Source: Actinomycetota bacterium
GTDB taxonomy: Bacteria; Actinomycetota; Actinomycetes; S36-B12; UBA5976
Length of the DNA stretch: 5,691 nt
Reading direction: 5' to 3'
Assembly: GCA_947476765.1 (NCBI GenBank)
Contig: CANJRK010000063.1
Location: 1-5,691 of the forward strand
Part shown: positions 1 to 5,691 of the stretch, in pieces
Numbering within the stretch: the first letter of the stretch is position 1
Layout of the letters: the number at the start of each line of letters is the position of its first letter
Position numbers and translations under genes: made by a program
The notes under the pieces: model-generated
What the model saw: only the letters and a program-made list of their open reading frames with translations
What the model was told of the DNA's origin: nothing
The model's database searches: none

Positions 1-626
1 TCAAGTAATTCTGTAAGTTCACTGTCAGCAATGATAGTTTCCAGGTTCGCTAAGTCTTGTAAAAGTTCATGGGATATTGGAGCTCCAATCCAGCCCCATA
101 AAACCGTACGCAACTTATCCTCAGCATTGAATGTAACCCCATGGTCTATGCCATAGATCGTGCCATCACTAGCTGTCAAGATGTGTCCAGCTTTACGATC
201 TGCGTTATTTATTAACGCATCGAAAACTGCTATCTGTTGCAATCTAGGTAAGTTCGCGTGTGCCAAGGTAACTTCGTCGCCGTCCTCGTCAATGCCACTG
301 ATTATGGTTAGCCAATCCGCAGGAACTTCACCTGGCGTAAATACATCTACTGAAGTCACTTCGGCATCAACCCAATTTTGTAAACTGCCGACACCATATG
401 GACCACTTGCGATAACTGTTGTCGGCACTATGTTCCATTGGAGCAATTCACTCATCACAAAGGCAGCGCGTTCACGCAGATGCAAAGTGTTGATAGGGAA
501 GTCCCAGAGTGGCCGTTCCCCTGACATGGGCTTATAAACGTACCGTTGGTCGCCCGCTTCTACAACCAACGTGGCGTTTGAGGCGTTAACTAGTTGACCG
601 ATTACTTGCAATTCATTTGCACTCAA
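1..626 (-). CDS. SCO1664-family protein, PI3/4-kinase-like fold (C-terminus cut off by window edge)
   Basis: This frame reads from a TTG at 626 to the left edge without a stop, giving 208 residues; the family is usually about 250, so the C-terminus is missing. Motifs resemble the actinobacterial SCO1664 family: SNAT (16-19), YVYKP with candidate nucleotide-binding K32, GERPLWDFP (36-44), NNADRKAGH (140-148), YGIDHG (158-163, candidate metal-binding D161) and KLRTVLWGW (171-179). The K, NADR and DHG order recalls the PI3/4-kinase/HipA-like fold, but substrate and activity are unknown. No ATG or GTG lies between the upstream in-frame stop and this start, while AGGA stands 6 nt before the TTG, so TTG is the best start. 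The gene follows mshC by 8 bp and its Shine-Dalgarno overlaps the mshC stop, suggesting one transcript with coupled translation. Family assignment is confident; biochemical role is not. Confidence 0.88.
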   Translation of the reverse strand, partial: MSANELQVIGQLVNASNATLVVEAGDQRYVYKPMSGERPLWDFPINTLHLRERAAFVMSELLQWNIVPTTVIASGPYGVGSLQNWVDAEVTSVDVFTPGEVPADWLTIISGIDEDGDEVTLAHANLPRLQQIAVFDALINNADRKAGHILTASDGTIYGIDHGVTFNAEDKLRTVLWGWIGAPISHELLQDLANLETIIADSELTELL

Positions 627-632
627 GGAAGT

Positions 633-636
633 TCCT
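633..636 (-). promoter_or_regulatory. Shine-Dalgarno deciding the TTG start of the SCO1664-family gene
   Basis: On the minus strand AGGA lies 6 nt before the TTG at 626 and overlaps the TAG stop of mshC (635-637). It is the only ribosome-binding signal near the N-terminus of this frame. It supports the TTG start and translational coupling to mshC. Confidence 0.65.
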
Positions 637-1846
637 AAATAATGCCGAGCAAGGCATCTATTGCGTTCTTCATTTCAGTAGTACCTTCGTCAGCAGCACC
701 AGCAATCGTCGCAGTGGCCCATTGATCGACAATTTGCAACGCCGCCGGAGTATCAAGATCGTTTGCTAAGGCAGTCACTAATTCACTTGAAACGCTGGCT
801 GCGCCTATGTTCATCTCACATGCGGCTCGCCATAATGCAAGTCGTTCGTGCGCTGCGACCAACTCAGTGTCAAACCATTCCCAATCACTTCGATAGTGGT
901 GGGCCAAGATAGCAAGCCTGATGGCCATTGGGTCAGTACCAGTGGAGCGCAACTTTGAAACAAAGACTAAGTTGCCAAGGGATTTGCTCATCTTTTCGCC
1001 GGCTAGCGACACCATGCCGGCATGCATATATGTCTTAGCGAATGGGGATTTACCAGTTGAGGACTCTGCGTGAGCTGCGCTCATTTCATGATGTGGAAAC
1101 TTCAAATCACTACCACCGCCCTGCACATCAACCTGCTCGGACAGATAGTGGGTAGCAATTGCCGAGCATTCAATGTGCCAGCCTGGTCTGCCTTCGCCAA
1201 GTTCTGAAGGCCAGTAGGGATCTACACCCGTCCGGGCTCGCCACAACATTGGATCTAACGCATGCCGTTTACCAGGACGCAAGGGGTCACCACCGCGCTG
1301 TCCAAAGACTTCAAACATTTCTGCATCGGTTAGGTGTGAGATTTTGCCGATTAGCTCTGTTTCACTTAAATCGTAGTAAATGTCTTGTTCAACGTAGTAG
1401 GCCGCACCTTGTGCCAAAAGCTTTGCAACGGCATTTTCAATCAAGGGCATTGATTCGACAACGCCCATGTAATGCTGTGGCGGAATTATGCGCAGCGCCT
1501 GCATGTCTTGTCGAAACAATTCAATTTGTTCGGTAGCAATATCGCGCCAGTCCCGCTTAGTCGCAATAGCACGCTCGATTAAGGGGTCATCAACATCTGT
1601 GATGTTCTGGGTGAAATTAACCGTGACTCCGGCTGCTCGCCAGATTCGAATTAGAGTATCGAAAGCAACATAAGTTGCAGCATGTCCCATGTGCGTTGCG
1701 TCGTACGGCGTAATGCCACAGACGTAAATGTTGCCAGGACGATCGATTGGCAAAGCAATCAATTCTTGGGATGCTGAGTCGTAGACGTGTGGTGCTGGTG
1801 CCAGCGAAGACAGTTGCGGAACTGTAACTTGGGACCAAGATTGCAT
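635..1846 (-). CDS. mshC: L-cysteine:1D-myo-inositol 2-amino-2-deoxy-alpha-D-glucopyranoside ligase (mycothiol synthesis)
   Basis: MshC is a cytosolic enzyme that activates cysteine with ATP as cysteinyl-AMP and joins it to GlcN-Ins, the penultimate step of mycothiol synthesis. The 403 residues match the family length (about 410). It is a class I CysRS paralogue: the HIGH-type motif is HMGH at 52-55 and KMSKS is at 285-289. Zinc ligands known from mycobacterial MshC (Cys43, Cys231, His256) map to C43 in YVCGITPYD, C227 in GWHIECS and H252 in FPHHE. The MQSWS start and the short C-terminus without a tRNA anticodon-binding domain separate it from true CysRS. ATG at 1846 is fixed by MQSW, which MshC proteins share. 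There is no Shine-Dalgarno, but a TACACT box stands 6 nt upstream, suggesting a leaderless message. It lies 49 bp behind the PAC2 gene and 8 bp before the SCO1664-family gene. Confidence 0.97.
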   Translation of the reverse strand: MQSWSQVTVPQLSSLAPAPHVYDSASQELIALPIDRPGNIYVCGITPYDATHMGHAATYVAFDTLIRIWRAAGVTVNFTQNITDVDDPLIERAIATKRDWRDIATEQIELFRQDMQALRIIPPQHYMGVVESMPLIENAVAKLLAQGAAYYVEQDIYYDLSETELIGKISHLTDAEMFEVFGQRGGDPLRPGKRHALDPMLWRARTGVDPYWPSELGEGRPGWHIECSAIATHYLSEQVDVQGGGSDLKFPHHEMSAAHAESSTGKSPFAKTYMHAGMVSLAGEKMSKSLGNLVFVSKLRSTGTDPMAIRLAILAHHYRSDWEWFDTELVAAHERLALWRAACEMNIGAASVSSELVTALANDLDTPAALQIVDQWATATIAGAADEGTTEMKNAIDALLGII

Positions 1847-1852
1847 GTGTTA

Positions 1853-1858
1853 AGTGTA
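1853..1858 (-). promoter_or_regulatory. Candidate -10 box of a leaderless mshC promoter
   Basis: Read on the minus strand this is TACACT, fitting the actinobacterial TANNNT -10 consensus, and six bases (TAACAC) separate it from the mshC ATG at 1846. That spacing would put the transcription start at or next to the A of the start codon. No convincing -35 hexamer is seen, which is common in actinobacterial promoters. The absence of a Shine-Dalgarno before mshC agrees with leaderless initiation. The call is inferred from sequence only. Confidence 0.45.
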
Positions 1859-1895
1859 CGAGGTTGAACTCAGCCGCGTGTTAAATGCAATTCGA

Positions 1896-2738
1896 TTAGT
1901 TTTCGCGACGCCTTAGATAGCGCTCAAACTCGCGAGCGATGGCCTCACCAGTAGCTTCCGGTAACTCGGCAGTATCTTGGGATTCTTCAAGTGATCGCAC
2001 GTACTCTGAAATCTCTTCGTCCTCAGTTGCCAATTCTTCAACGCCAAGTTGCCAGGCTCTGGCCTCTTCAACCAATTCGGTAACGGGTATCGATGTATCC
2101 AATAAATCTTCCAAGCCACGAATCAATGCCAAGGTTGCTTTTGGACATGGTGGCGAAGCTACGTAGTGCGGAATCGCGGCCCAGAGTGCTACCGAGGGAA
2201 TTCCTTGCACTTCAAACTCCGACTGTAAAATTCCCAAAATTCCGGTAGGACCCTCGTAATGAGATGCTTCGAACCCTGTTACGGTTTGCAATTGCGTATT
2301 ACTGGTCGTTCCACTTACTGGGATAGCTCGCGTGTGTGCAACATCTGCCAACAGTGCACCCAGCGTAACCAATACTGTGGATTCGCCAATTTCTATTTGC
2401 GCCAAAATGTCCGCGCAGAATTGCTTCCAGCGCATGCTCGGCTCTACACCATGAACTAGATAGATCTTGGTGTCAGGCAAGGTATCTGTCGTAGCGCGAA
2501 AAATTGTGGTCCCAGGCCAGGCAACTTCTCGGTCACCAGCAATTCCAATGCTTACCTCAGGCCTATTAAATTGATAGTCGTAGTAGTCATCGCCAGGCAG
2601 ATCAATCACTTCTTCTGATTGCCAGACATCCAATAAATGCTCAAGTGCATCGGTTGCTGATTGCGCTGCATCATTCCAGCCACCAAATGCAGCGATGACG
2701 ACCGTGGTATTGCGAGGAAATACTTGGTTGAGCTCCAA
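1896..2738 (-). CDS. PAC2 (proteasome assembly chaperone 2-like) family protein
   Basis: This is an actinobacterial PAC2-family protein (Rv2125/SCO1662-like), whose fold resembles eukaryotic proteasome assembly chaperone 2; its bacterial function is not established. With the TTG start at 2738 it has 280 residues, a usual length. Conserved blocks are FGGWNDA (18-24), DDYYDYQFNRP (50-60), HGVEPSMRW (96-104), TLGALLADVAHTR (125-137), YEGPTGI (161-167), WAAIPHYV (186-193), PPCPKATLAL (196-205), and an acidic C-terminal helix ending FERYLRRR (271-278). Start choice: the frame stays open to a GTG at 2831 and has another GTG at 2747, but homologues begin close to ELNQVF and a GGGGTG Shine-Dalgarno-like box lies 6 nt before the TTG. 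The longer forms would add 3 or 31 residues with no family resemblance. It is divergent from trmI and is the first gene of the minus-strand group leading to mshC. Family identity is firm; the start is tentative. Confidence 0.92.
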   Translation of the reverse strand: MELNQVFPRNTTVVIAAFGGWNDAAQSATDALEHLLDVWQSEEVIDLPGDDYYDYQFNRPEVSIGIAGDREVAWPGTTIFRATTDTLPDTKIYLVHGVEPSMRWKQFCADILAQIEIGESTVLVTLGALLADVAHTRAIPVSGTTSNTQLQTVTGFEASHYEGPTGILGILQSEFEVQGIPSVALWAAIPHYVASPPCPKATLALIRGLEDLLDTSIPVTELVEEARAWQLGVEELATEDEEISEYVRSLEESQDTAELPEATGEAIAREFERYLRRREN

Positions 2739-2831
2739 GCAGTACACCCCATTTCGATTACCTGGCTTTAGTTTATTGCCCTTGCGTAAGGCTCGGTCAG
2801 TAAGTATCCAAATTACTGGAACAATAGTCAC
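2739..2831. promoter_or_regulatory. Divergent promoter region between the PAC2 gene and trmI
   Basis: About 93 bp separate the preferred PAC2 start from the trmI ATG, and both gene groups must be transcribed outward from here or from inside a gene. For trmI, TTGCGT at 2782-2787 and TATCCA at 2805-2810 are 17 bp apart, a passable sigma-70-type pair. For the PAC2 side, TAAACT (minus strand, 2775-2770) is a possible -10 box with a weak CTGACC 19 bp upstream (2800-2795). A GGGGTG Shine-Dalgarno-like sequence for the PAC2 TTG lies at 2750-2745. No clear operator palindrome is visible. The assignments are by eye and the hexamers are imperfect. Confidence 0.4.
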
Positions 2832-3746
2832 ATGGAATCAGTAGAAGTCGTAAGCACAGCTCGGGCTGCGGAGTTCGCTGCTGGGGATCGGGTGCAACTC
2901 ACTGATACTAAGTCGCGTAAACACACAATTTTGCTTGAGGCTGGTAAGGAATTCCATACCAATCACGGAAGCATCAAACATGATGAACTCATCGGACTAT
3001 CCGAAGGATCTACCATTACTTCATCTGGAAACATGGTCTACCTGGCACTCAGGCCACTCTTGTTGGACTTCGTGCTCAGTATGCCCCGAGGTGCCGCAGT
3101 TGTGTATCCAAAGGATGCCGCTGCAATTGTCGGTTTAGCTGATATTTTTCCAGGCTGTGTAGTTGTCGAGGCAGGGGTGGGCTCAGGTGCCTTAACTTGT
3201 TCATTACTGCGTGCCGTAGGCGAACATGGATATGTTTACAGTTTTGAACGCCGTGAGGATTTTGCAAAAATTGCCCAAAAGAATGTTAAGAACTTTTTCG
3301 GAGATACGCCCACTAACTGGCAAGTTACGTTAGGCGACCTGCAGGAAAAGGTAACTCAGTTGCCCGAAGCTAGCGTAGATCGCGTTGTCCTCGACATGCT
3401 GGCGCCTTGGGAAACCATCGACAGCATTGCGTCAGTCTTAAGACCGGGTGGAGTAGTAATTGCCTATGTTGCGACCACGACGCAAATGTCGAGATTTGTA
3501 GAAGATCTCAGAACCGATAAGCGATGGACTAACCCAGAAGGCCAAGAACTTATCCAGCGCCCTTGGCACCTAGAGGGATTGGCGGTGCGACCTAATCATC
3601 GAATGCAAGGACATACTGGTTTTTTGGTGACCGCAAGACGCTTGGCGCCCGGGGTAGTTCTGCCTACTCGCCGAATTCGCCCAACTAAAGGACAATTGGA
3701 TACTGTTGCAGAGTCGAGTGGTGAGGTAGGAGAGGAGACGTCATGA
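2832..3746 (+). CDS. trmI: tRNA (adenine-58-N1)-methyltransferase TrmI
   Basis: TrmI transfers a methyl group from S-adenosylmethionine to N1 of A58 in the T-loop of tRNA and acts as a homotetramer in characterised members. The 304 residues closely follow mycobacterial Rv2118c (about 280). The N-terminal beta domain holds GDRVQLTD (18-25), FHTNHGSI (41-48) and the family's LRPLLLDFVLSMPRG (73-87). The Rossmann domain shows SAM motif I EAGVGSGALT (113-122), acidic E139 in SFER, GDL with D169, and LDMLAPW (187-193) with candidate catalytic D188. VRPNHRMQGHTGFLV (252-266) is the conserved C-terminal block. The last 25 or so residues are a charged tail that is probably disordered. ATG at 2832 is the only plausible start, because the frame has no ATG or GTG just upstream; its ribosome-binding site is weak. 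The stop overlaps the arc start (ATGA), indicating coupled translation, and the trmI-arc-dop order is typical of actinobacteria. Confidence 0.96.
   Translation: MESVEVVSTARAAEFAAGDRVQLTDTKSRKHTILLEAGKEFHTNHGSIKHDELIGLSEGSTITSSGNMVYLALRPLLLDFVLSMPRGAAVVYPKDAAAIVGLADIFPGCVVVEAGVGSGALTCSLLRAVGEHGYVYSFERREDFAKIAQKNVKNFFGDTPTNWQVTLGDLQEKVTQLPEASVDRVVLDMLAPWETIDSIASVLRPGGVVIAYVATTTQMSRFVEDLRTDKRWTNPEGQELIQRPWHLEGLAVRPNHRMQGHTGFLVTARRLAPGVVLPTRRIRPTKGQLDTVAESSGEVGEETS
3728..3737 (+). promoter_or_regulatory. Strong double Shine-Dalgarno for arc/mpa inside the end of trmI
   Basis: Two tandem AGGAG units (3728-3732 and 3733-3737) lie 10 and 5 nt before the ATG at 3743, within the last trmI codons. This is the strongest ribosome-binding signal in the window. 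It fixes the arc start and suggests ARC is translated efficiently as well as being coupled to trmI. Confidence 0.8.
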
Positions 3747-5377
3747 CTGAAGCAAGCGCCGATCAATTGCGTTCCTTGAACACCCGAATAGATGATTTGT
3801 CTGAATCAAACGCCAAACTCACCGCAACTTTGCGTGAAGCAAGAGAACAAATTATTGGCCTCAAGGAAGAGGTGGACCGACTGAGCGCTCCGCCCAATGG
3901 TTACGCGGTCTATCTAGGTCCTGCAGCTGATGACTTAGTCGATGTGACTATTAACGGGCGCAAAATGCGAGTTGCGATGGCCCCTGAAGTCGATAGAGAA
4001 TTGCTGCGCCCTGGCCAAGAAGTGATTCTTAATGAGTCTATGAATGTCGTAGTCGCAGGCACTTTTGAAGATCAAGGCGAGATTGTCATATTTCAAGAGA
4101 TTCTTGAAGACGGCCAACGCGCGATTGTGACCGGACGCAGTGACGAAGAGCGCGTTATTCATTTGGCTGCGCCACTACGCGATGTTGCACTCCGCTCAGG
4201 TGACAGTTTGTTGGCAGACATGAAAGCTGGATACGCCTTCGAACGTATTGCCAAGTCTGAGGTTGAAGATTTGGTCCTGGAAGAAGTACCAGACATAAAT
4301 TACGAGGACATCGGTGGACTGGGCGATCAAATCAACATGATTCGTGACGCCGTAGAACTACCTTTCTTGCACCCAGAGTTGTTCCGCGAATATGAACTGA
4401 AACCACCTAAAGGTATTTTGCTTTACGGCCCGCCAGGATGTGGAAAGACACTTATTGCTAAAGCAGTTGCCAACTCGCTTGCCAAGAAAGTAACTGAAAT
4501 TTCTGGAATTGGTGAGGGACGTAGCTACTTCCTGAACATCAAGGGTCCAGAACTACTAAATAAGTTTGTCGGTGAAACCGAACGCCAAATTCGCATCATC
4601 TTCCAACGGGCTCGGGAAAAAGCCAGTGAAGGCACTCCAGTAATTGTTTTCTTTGATGAAATGGACTCCTTATTCCGCACTCGCGGCAGTGGTATCTCTA
4701 GTGACGTAGAAAACACCATCGTGCCGCAGTTGTTAAGTGAGATAGATGGCGTTGAAAGTCTAGAGAACGTAATAGTCATCGGTGCTTCAAACCGCGAAGA
4801 CATGATCGATCCCGCAATTTTGCGCCCAGGACGTCTTGACGTGAAAATCAAGATCGAGCGACCAGATGCACAAGCTGCGATTGACATCTTTGCGAAATAC
4901 CTGACGACCGACTTGCCACTATCTGCCGCCGACCTAGCAGAACATGGAAACGATCCACAAAAGACCGCTACCGCAATGATTCATCGCGTAGTTGAAGAAA
5001 TGTATGCAACAACTTCCGAGAACGAATTCCTCGAAGTTACATATGCCAATGGTGACAAAGAAGTTCTCTACTTTAAGGACTTCAGTTCCGGCGCCATGAT
5101 CGAGAACATTGTTAGTCGAGCTAAGAAAGCTGCAATCAAGTCGTTCTTAACCGTTGGACAAAAGGGCATTACTATCGAACACTTGCTACAGGCCTGCTTG
5201 GATGAATTCCATGAGAACGAAGATCTGCCTAACACAACTAATCCAGATGATTGGTCTCGAATTTCAGGTAAGAAGGGCGACCGAATCGTCTTTATGCGTA
5301 CTTTGATCCATGACAAAAAGGGTAATGACTCTGGACGCAGCATCGATACCTCACTTTCAGCTAATCCTTTTGCTTAG
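3743..5377 (+). CDS. arc: Pup-dependent AAA+ ATPase ARC/Mpa (proteasome-associated ATPase)
   Basis: ARC/Mpa forms a hexameric cytosolic ring that binds Pup on tagged proteins, unfolds them with ATP and normally threads them into the 20S proteasome. The 544 residues begin with a coiled coil (about 6-48) that binds Pup in characterised members, followed by the tandem OB-fold region (about 53-180). The AAA domain has Walker A GPPGCGKT (229-236), pore loop KFVGE (274-278), Walker B VIVFFDEMDS (300-309; D305, E306), sensor-1 N350 in IGASNR, and arginine-finger positions R361 and R364 in LRPGR. The small domain ends in DDWSRISGKKGDR (502-514). The oddity is the last four residues, NPFA, where proteasome-docking Mpa ends in GQYL with an essential penultimate Tyr; Phe stands in that place here. 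The catalytic core looks fully intact. The gene overlaps trmI by ATGA, has a strong Shine-Dalgarno, and lies 9 bp before dop, so all three are probably one operon. Confidence 0.97.
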   Translation: MTEASADQLRSLNTRIDDLSESNAKLTATLREAREQIIGLKEEVDRLSAPPNGYAVYLGPAADDLVDVTINGRKMRVAMAPEVDRELLRPGQEVILNESMNVVVAGTFEDQGEIVIFQEILEDGQRAIVTGRSDEERVIHLAAPLRDVALRSGDSLLADMKAGYAFERIAKSEVEDLVLEEVPDINYEDIGGLGDQINMIRDAVELPFLHPELFREYELKPPKGILLYGPPGCGKTLIAKAVANSLAKKVTEISGIGEGRSYFLNIKGPELLNKFVGETERQIRIIFQRAREKASEGTPVIVFFDEMDSLFRTRGSGISSDVENTIVPQLLSEIDGVESLENVIVIGASNREDMIDPAILRPGRLDVKIKIERPDAQAAIDIFAKYLTTDLPLSAADLAEHGNDPQKTATAMIHRVVEEMYATTSENEFLEVTYANGDKEVLYFKDFSSGAMIENIVSRAKKAAIKSFLTVGQKGITIEHLLQACLDEFHENEDLPNTTNPDDWSRISGKKGDRIVFMRTLIHDKKGNDSGRSIDTSLSANPFA

Positions 5378-5386
5378 GTTGTAACC

Positions 5387-5691
5387 ATGTCGGTTAGACG
5401 CATCATGGGCATCGAGTCCGAATTTGGAATTTCCAATCCAAAAGATTCCACCGCAAACCCAATGCTGCTATCGAGCCAGGTGGTAAATGCTTACGGCAAT
5501 GAAGTTATGCCAAATCGAATCCGCAGAATGCGCTGGGATTACGATGTCGAATCACCTCTTCGGGATGCGCGAGGATTCGATATGTCGAGGGCAGAGGCTG
5601 ATCCGAGTCAACTGACCGATGATGATTTTGGATTAGCGAATCTAGTACTTCCTAATGGTGCGCGCTATTACGTGGATCATGCTCATCCCGA
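5387..5691 (+). CDS. dop: Pup deamidase/depupylase Dop (C-terminus cut off by window edge)
   Basis: Dop converts the C-terminal Gln of Pup to Glu where needed and removes Pup from tagged proteins, using a glutamine-synthetase-like fold with bound ATP and Mg. Only the first 101 residues are present of a family of about 500. The N-terminus VRRIMGIESEFGIS (3-16) carries the E-x-E pair (E10, E12) of the metal/nucleotide site; most homologues read ETEYGI here, so Ser and Phe replace Thr and Tyr. NPMLLSSQVVNAY (24-36), SPLRDARGFDMSRAEADPSQ (56-75), GLANLVLPNGARYY (82-95) and VDHAHP (96-101) follow; D97 matches the catalytic Asp of the Dop/PafA family. The SPLRDARGFD block and the NPM-SSQVVNAY block mark Dop rather than the ligase PafA. 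ATG at 5387 gives the expected N-terminus; AGG at 5376-5378 is a modest ribosome-binding site overlapping the arc stop. pup and perhaps prcB/prcA usually follow dop but lie outside the window. Confidence 0.95.
   Translation, partial: MSVRRIMGIESEFGISNPKDSTANPMLLSSQVVNAYGNEVMPNRIRRMRWDYDVESPLRDARGFDMSRAEADPSQLTDDDFGLANLVLPNGARYYVDHAHP

Noticed and set aside
160..537. 125-codon plus-strand open frame
   Set aside because: It lies antisense to the SCO1664-family gene, whose minus-strand frame carries clear family motifs. The plus-strand translation shows no recognisable domain.
1159..1536. 125-codon plus-strand open frame inside mshC
   Set aside because: It is antisense to conserved MshC zinc-site codons, and its Cys- and Arg-rich product resembles no known family.
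1617..1838. 73-codon minus-strand open frame overlapping the mshC start
   Set aside because: It is a shifted frame of the mshC N-terminal region. The mshC frame holds the HMGH motif and the zinc cysteine there.
635..1846. Reading this gene as cysteinyl-tRNA synthetase (cysS)
   Set aside because: HMGH and KMSKS are shared with CysRS, but the MQSW N-terminus, the 403-residue length, the lack of a full tRNA-binding C-terminal domain and the neighbours fit MshC.
1847..1884. Direct repeat GTGTTAA at 1847-1853 and 1878-1884 in the mshC upstream gap
   Set aside because: The two copies are 31 bp apart, about three helical turns, which could suit a regulator. A 7-base repeat is too short to support without conservation in relatives, and one copy overlaps the proposed -10 region.
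2259..2459. 66-codon plus-strand open frame inside the PAC2 gene
   Set aside because: It is antisense to conserved PAC2 blocks (EGPTGI, LGALLADV) and has no coherent protein features.
4525..4887. 120-codon minus-strand open frame inside arc
   Set aside because: It is antisense to the pore-loop, Walker B and arginine-finger coding region of ARC. Strong protein constraint on the plus strand explains the open frame.
5068..5343. 91-codon minus-strand open frame at the end of arc
   Set aside because: It is antisense to the ARC C-terminal domain, has no Shine-Dalgarno that stands out and no family resemblance.

Overview
The window carries a conserved actinobacterial neighbourhood: the mycothiol ligase gene mshC with a PI3/4-kinase-like gene (SCO1664 family) and a PAC2-family gene on the minus strand, set back to back with trmI, the pupylation-system ATPase gene arc/mpa and the depupylase gene dop on the plus strand. 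Mycothiol, the Pup system and this gene order all point to Actinobacteria. Base composition is about 47% GC on two lines counted by hand, and codons often end in A or T, so this is not a typical high-GC soil actinomycete. A streamlined aquatic lineage such as the freshwater Nanopelagicales (acI) fits, but that placement is inference.

Layout. Minus strand, in transcription order: PAC2-family protein (about 2738 down to 1896), a 49-bp gap, mshC (1846 down to 635), an 8-bp gap, then the SCO1664-family gene (TTG start at 626, running off the left edge). Plus strand: trmI (2832-3746), arc/mpa (3743-5377, overlapping trmI by ATGA), a 9-bp gap, then dop (from 5387, running off the right edge). The two arms diverge from a short region at about 2739-2831, the only place a shared divergent promoter could sit. 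There are no RNA genes, mobile elements, CRISPR arrays or convincing hairpin terminators, and no gene-free stretch over 100 bp.

How the genes work together. MshC joins cysteine to GlcN-Ins in mycothiol synthesis. ARC/Mpa is the hexameric AAA+ unfoldase that recognises Pup-tagged proteins, and Dop deamidates Pup and removes it from substrates. TrmI makes m1A58 in tRNA and is translationally coupled to ARC. The PAC2 and SCO1664-family proteins are conserved neighbours of unknown function.

The main points of interest are the ARC C-terminus, which ends in NPFA where proteasome-docking Mpa proteins end in GQYL; the likely leaderless start of mshC; and the PI-kinase-like gene 8 bp behind an enzyme that uses an inositol-containing substrate. 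The window ends before the positions where pup and the proteasome subunit genes would be found, so whether a 20S core exists cannot be decided here.
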